A stretch of DNA of 24,680 nt. Source: a virus. Every line of letters starts with the position of its first letter. Positions within the stretch are counted from its first letter, which is position 1. Where the stretch lies: IMG/VR virus record IMGVR_UViG_3300031669_000223, positions 1 to 24,680 of that record; one strand, written 5' to 3'. Made by a program: the position numbers and the translations under genes. This document shows, piece after piece, positions 22,901-24,680 of the stretch. The notes under the pieces were generated by a model, which was given only the letters and a program-made list of their open reading frames with translations, was not told where the DNA came from and made no database searches.

Positions 22901-23478
22901 CTTTTTCAGGCTCAAGTCCTGCTTCAGTAGTCTATGATGACAGATACCATCTATTCGCTATGACTTCAGGTTCGGATGTAAACGATATTGATTTAGTTCT
23001 CAATGAAGATGGTGCTTGGACTAAAAATGATATAGGAGCAGATTCGGCGGTTATCTACAATGAAAAACTTTATACTGGAAGTTCAACAACGACAGCAAAT
23101 GGTAGTTGGCTTTACGAACAGGATATAGGATATTCAGATGATTTGCAACCGATAAATTCCTACTGGCAGTCAAAAGATTATGATTTGGGGATTCCTTATA
23201 AAGATAAGACATTGAGGAAGATATGGACTGTTGCTAAGAAAGTGGGAGCATATCCATTAAAGTTAGAATACATAACTGATTTTGGGAATACTCTTAATAG
23301 TTATAATGTTTGGCTTTCTTCAGGAGTGGCGATAGCAACTGATGAGAGACACATAAGCTCGGAAGCGCGAGGAAAGTTCTTTAGATTCAAAGTTTCAAAC
23401 AATGGCGAAAATCAACCATTCGAACTTTATAGGATAGATTGTGGTTTTCAACCAAGCCCGGGAGGAAGTGAACCGTGA
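19969..23478 (+). CDS. beta-propeller tail protein with duplicated binding modules
   Basis: A large tail protein of ~1169 residues from TTG 19969, the only near start. The same frame stays open upstream across the antisense HNH gene to ATG 19219, which has TTAGGAG correctly spaced, so the true start is unresolved. A signal-peptide-like stretch (LTFLCLFVNLSFA before QDLKW) leads. Then comes FSGGLNDDVS...DNEATDLLNV, the N-terminal signature of P22 gp10-like/tail-tube-B-like proteins. A propeller region (LWVGYASGYPNRLYYSDLAD; GCINHRAI; VFLGKDNVYATNG) and a C-terminal continuation follow. Two large beta modules are inserted. Known relatives form the tail tube or stabilise the portal channel. Confidence 0.75.
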   Translation: MTGIILTFLCLFVNLSFAQDLKWISINDFSGGLNDDVSTWELADNEATDLLNVYVDEIEKGISKRKGYQKANSTTTTSNSWLQDTAEDWNAGTLVNIDTYTASGTFRIAKTTEAINQQQPDPKSSGSYTYAGPLGQSFELQEEGTCTKIALYLYRYSSVSEDFTIHIATDDNNSPVGSLVSLSVSSSTISATGAWHIFDIDDIDLLADTRYWIYIPKIGGNVGESYNLYNTCPDGSLYPYGNYWENGTHYTTTDLAFKIYVKAYFPSGSFISQSYDCGSDIQQWGRLEANDTLNGQTITYAVRTSSYSGGLAIADWYEVQSGNNITAPVNQYVQGISTLTSTGSQTPIVNNVTIYWYSTPASVFDYPITSLHRLKKSDGSEYMWAVSSGTIWGSDDAGTFSSVKSGMSTTYDVNWANIGDTAYCVDGSTWAQKFTAYDSCTAVTTVPRGRFIIEEGYRLWVGYASGYPNRLYYSDLADDTTWDWVYIPGEGEITGLGKLQGSPIVYKTNSAWKVVGTQVTTEEDVYFVPSLVNLSSEIGCINHRAIQNFRLKGMTVQVFLGKDNVYATNGVAVTPVGDKIGNTIEDLKQASFASSYSWNETLFTEGTSVNVDTTTVPCTIRLDSDYWIETSTTDFGAGVTKTNIDTSNDEIKLILSDEAIDQQQTTWIGNWGLIPDRAQSFKPSQNCFITKISIYVGGNGNYTLRLKSDNNNSPGITLQTKTISVTSWGWEDFDITDQAVNGGVRYWIWLDKMTDSQNWSYATGNPYSNGNAWNSIGGHTTSYDHLFKVYEKHYPASGYFRSQEKDLSITSAFGNFHEDDTGSGITYKVRRYVDGDWSSFVTVTDGNKINLTPGTKVQYDITLTGTGNATPTIYDVSVDYVTQDGNFTSQYHDCGTQITNWGNFVPNHTLNGQIISYQVRSSTWSGAIDGTSWYDVVPSGLIPCLVNRYVQWKSIFNTTDGTKNPTLEDVAIYWWAGAFSGSSPASVVYDDRYHLFAMTSGSDVNDIDLVLNEDGAWTKNDIGADSAVIYNEKLYTGSSTTTANGSWLYEQDIGYSDDLQPINSYWQSKDYDLGIPYKDKTLRKIWTVAKKVGAYPLKLEYITDFGNTLNSYNVWLSSGVAIATDERHISSEARGKFFRFKVSNNGENQPFELYRIDCGFQPSPGGSEP
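19981..20009 (-). promoter_or_regulatory. minus-strand promoter for HNH gene
   Basis: On the minus strand TTGACA (20009 to 20004) is followed by 17 bp and TAAAAT (19986 to 19981), five of six matches at -10. The predicted start is about 19974, right at the first base of the structured leader. The promoter lies inside the signal-peptide codons of the oppositely directed tail gene. Confidence 0.75.
20206..21050 (+). repeat. binding-module insert, copy 1 in tail gene
   Basis: The encoded segment begins DWNAGTLVNIDT, then EAINQQQ, a jelly-roll-like domain with TDDNNSPVGS and RYWIYI, then GSFISQSYDCGSDIQQWG...LNGQTITYAVR...NQYVQ...NVTIYW. The first part resembles galactose-binding-like or 'choice-of-anchor' carbohydrate-binding modules. 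It is repeated in copy 2. Confidence 0.7.
21841..22900 (+). repeat. binding-module insert, copy 2 in tail gene
   Basis: This matches copy 1 in order: DFGAGVTKTNIDT, EAIDQQQ, SDNNNSPGIT, RYWIWL. It then has two rather than one of the second-type domain: a degenerate one (GYFRSQEKDLS...) and a close one (GNFTSQYHDCGTQITNWG...LNGQIISYQVR...NRYVQ...DVAIYWW). Protein similarity is clear but diverged. Confidence 0.7.
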
Positions 23479-23999
23479 AGAAACTTCTATCGATATTCTT
23501 AATCCTTTCAATCCTTGCAATAGTTTATGGGGCAAAGCAATACCAATATCCCGAAAATCCTCCGTTGAACTCCGAGATTGAGAATATTTATCTGGATACT
23601 GGCACTTCTAAAAAACGAATAGCAGAACTTGAAGAAGGAATAAAAGTCAAAGTCGGTTCTTTTACTTGTCCAGCAGATACTGGCAATTATTCAGTAACAG
23701 GACTTGGATTTAAGCCGAGATATGTTGACTTTATGATTGGAATGGAAGCTACCGCTTATTCAATAACTGCAAATGGTTGGATGGATTATAATGGAAATCA
23801 GGGAGCAGTATCAACATCTGGGATAAATACAGGAGCTGAATACTGTGAACGCTCAATTACCAGATGTCTTCATGTAGTTGATACTGTTGGTTCTATTTTC
23901 ATATATGCTACTTTCGTTTCTATGAATAATGATGGGTTTACGATAAATTTTGGAGCCGTAAATGTAACTTATACAATTATGTGGAAAGCGTGTAGGTGA
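23475..23999 (+). CDS. signal-peptide fibre-tip-like protein
   Basis: A 174-residue protein starting at GTG 23475, overlapping the previous TGA, with GGAGGAAG upstream. The signal peptide (MKKLLSIFLILSILAIVYGA) precedes a short linker. Residues ~58-174 form a beta domain beginning VGSFTCPADTGNYSVTGLGF and KPRYVDFMIG, like the C-terminal domains of several phage fibre proteins. Four Cys residues in the last ~65 residues could form disulfides if exported. Probable adhesin or fibre tip. Confidence 0.6.
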   Translation: MKKLLSIFLILSILAIVYGAKQYQYPENPPLNSEIENIYLDTGTSKKRIAELEEGIKVKVGSFTCPADTGNYSVTGLGFKPRYVDFMIGMEATAYSITANGWMDYNGNQGAVSTSGINTGAEYCERSITRCLHVVDTVGSIFIYATFVSMNNDGFTINFGAVNVTYTIMWKACR

Positions 24000-24002
24000 T
24001 AT

Positions 24003-24521
24003 ATGACAGGGAGAAAATTTGGCCACGAAGTTTCTATAAAAACACGAAAGAAAATTAGTATTGCCTTCACAGGAAGAAAATTATCCGAAAACCATAAAGA
24101 AAAAATAAGGTTAACTCTGATAGGAAATAAAAGAAGTTTAGGATATAAACATACAGAAGAAAGTAACGAAAAAAGAAGAAAAAGTCATATAGGTTTGTGT
24201 GCTGGCAATAAACACCCATTTTACGACAAAAAAGGTTCTTTGAGTTCTAACTGGAAGGGTGGTCTTAGTAAAGAAGGTTATCCGTTTAATTTTAATAGAG
24301 AATTAAAAGAACTAATCAGAAGGAGAGATAATTATATATGTCAAAAATGTAGTGTTAAGCAAAATGGAAGAGCTCATTGTGTTCATCATATAGATTATGA
24401 TAAGGAAAATTTAGACCCAATAAATTTAACTACTCTTTGCCATAATTGCAATGTTAAAGTAAACGCAAATAGAGAATATTGGAAAAAATATTTTCAAGAT
24501 AAAATTGCTAATTTAAATTAA
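24003..24521 (+). CDS. HNH homing endonuclease with NUMOD3 motifs
   Basis: A 172-residue nuclease. The N-terminal part holds two to three NUMOD3-type DNA-binding repeats (HEVSIKTRKKISIAFTGRK, then SENHKEKIRLTLIGNKR). The HNH domain follows: CQKC at 113-116, HCVHHIDYDKENLDP at 125-139, LCHNCNVKVNANREYW at 145-160. The zinc pairs and His-His-Ile-Asp core look intact. It is on the same strand as the tail genes, unlike the antisense HNH gene, and uses TTA codons freely. Likely a free-standing homing endonuclease inserted between tail genes. Confidence 0.88.
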   Translation: MTGRKFGHEVSIKTRKKISIAFTGRKLSENHKEKIRLTLIGNKRSLGYKHTEESNEKRRKSHIGLCAGNKHPFYDKKGSLSSNWKGGLSKEGYPFNFNRELKELIRRRDNYICQKCSVKQNGRAHCVHHIDYDKENLDPINLTTLCHNCNVKVNANREYWKKYFQDKIANLN

Positions 24522-24534
24522 GGAGGAAAATAAA

Positions 24535-24680
24535 ATGCCAAATGGTTATCAACCTTTAGAGTTAGGAAGTGAAGATTATTTTGCAAAAGCCGCAGAGATT
24601 TTGAACGAGGAAATAGACAAAGCTGTGAGAAAAAGCATGAAGGGAATTGCTGAAAAGAGTGTCAGTCAGTTTGGATTAGT
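24535..24680 (+). CDS. 3'-truncated gene after HNH
   Basis: The frame opens at ATG 24535 with AAGGAGGAAAA upstream and runs off the end of the window (48 full codons seen). The visible part is helical and charged (EDYFAKAAEILNEEIDKAVR). Given the location it may be an internal virion or tail protein, but too little is visible to assign it. Confidence 0.6.
   Translation, partial: MPNGYQPLELGSEDYFAKAAEILNEEIDKAVRKSMKGIAEKSVSQFGL

Noticed and set aside
1-24680. CRISPR arrays, tRNA genes, insertion sequences, reverse transcriptase/diversity-generating element
   Set aside because: No regularly spaced repeats, cloverleaf sequences, transposase or RT motifs were found on either strand by reading.

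Overview
The window is a compact, AT-rich stretch of a tailed bacteriophage (Caudoviricetes-type) genome. Evidence is the canonical virion block: small and large terminase, portal, acidic scaffold-like protein, capsid accessory proteins, HK97-type major capsid protein, head-tail adaptor and tail proteins, with almost no intergenic space, start/stop overlaps and strong GGAGG-type ribosome binding sites. No sheath, tape measure or tube genes are visible, and the large portal plus a beta-propeller tail protein next to the adaptor suggest a short-tailed (podovirus-like) particle. No integrase, tRNA, CRISPR array or IS element was seen. The host cannot be named; Shine-Dalgarno use, sigma70-type promoters and Sec-type signal peptides indicate a bacterium.

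Region 1 (1-4481) is an accessory/early module, all on the + strand. It starts with a 5'-truncated gene resembling the end of DUF2284 proteins, then a run of tiny Cys-rich, probably zinc-binding proteins, a RuvC-like resolvase, and a striking protein joining a sigma70 region 4 to an RNA polymerase alpha C-terminal domain. After these come another Cys-rich protein, a membrane protein and a second sigma4-like HTH protein.

Region 2 (4490-5880) holds a consensus promoter with a 15-bp palindrome at the predicted start site. It drives a small ribbon-helix-helix-like protein, a 30-aa membrane peptide and a SWIM zinc-finger protein. A hairpin-rich intergenic stretch of about 300 bp follows, with at least one clear terminator.

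Region 3 (5864-14495) is packaging and head: TerS, TerL, two small proteins, portal, a coiled protein, scaffold, a tandem-duplicated capsid accessory pair, major capsid protein and two small proteins. The 171-nt leader of the scaffold gene can fold as an H-type pseudoknot whose second stem competes with a rho-independent terminator, which is a riboswitch-like layout.

Region 4 (14503-24680) is fibre, adaptor and tail. Six proteins here start with Sec-type signal peptides or signal anchors, which is odd for virion proteins assembled in the cytoplasm. Two HNH homing endonuclease genes are present. One lies antisense at the 5' end of the beta-propeller tail gene, with its own minus-strand promoter and structured leader, and its complementary strand stays open in frame with the tail gene. 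The last gene runs off the 3' edge.

All assignments come from reading the sequence and recalled family features; no searches or folding programs were run.
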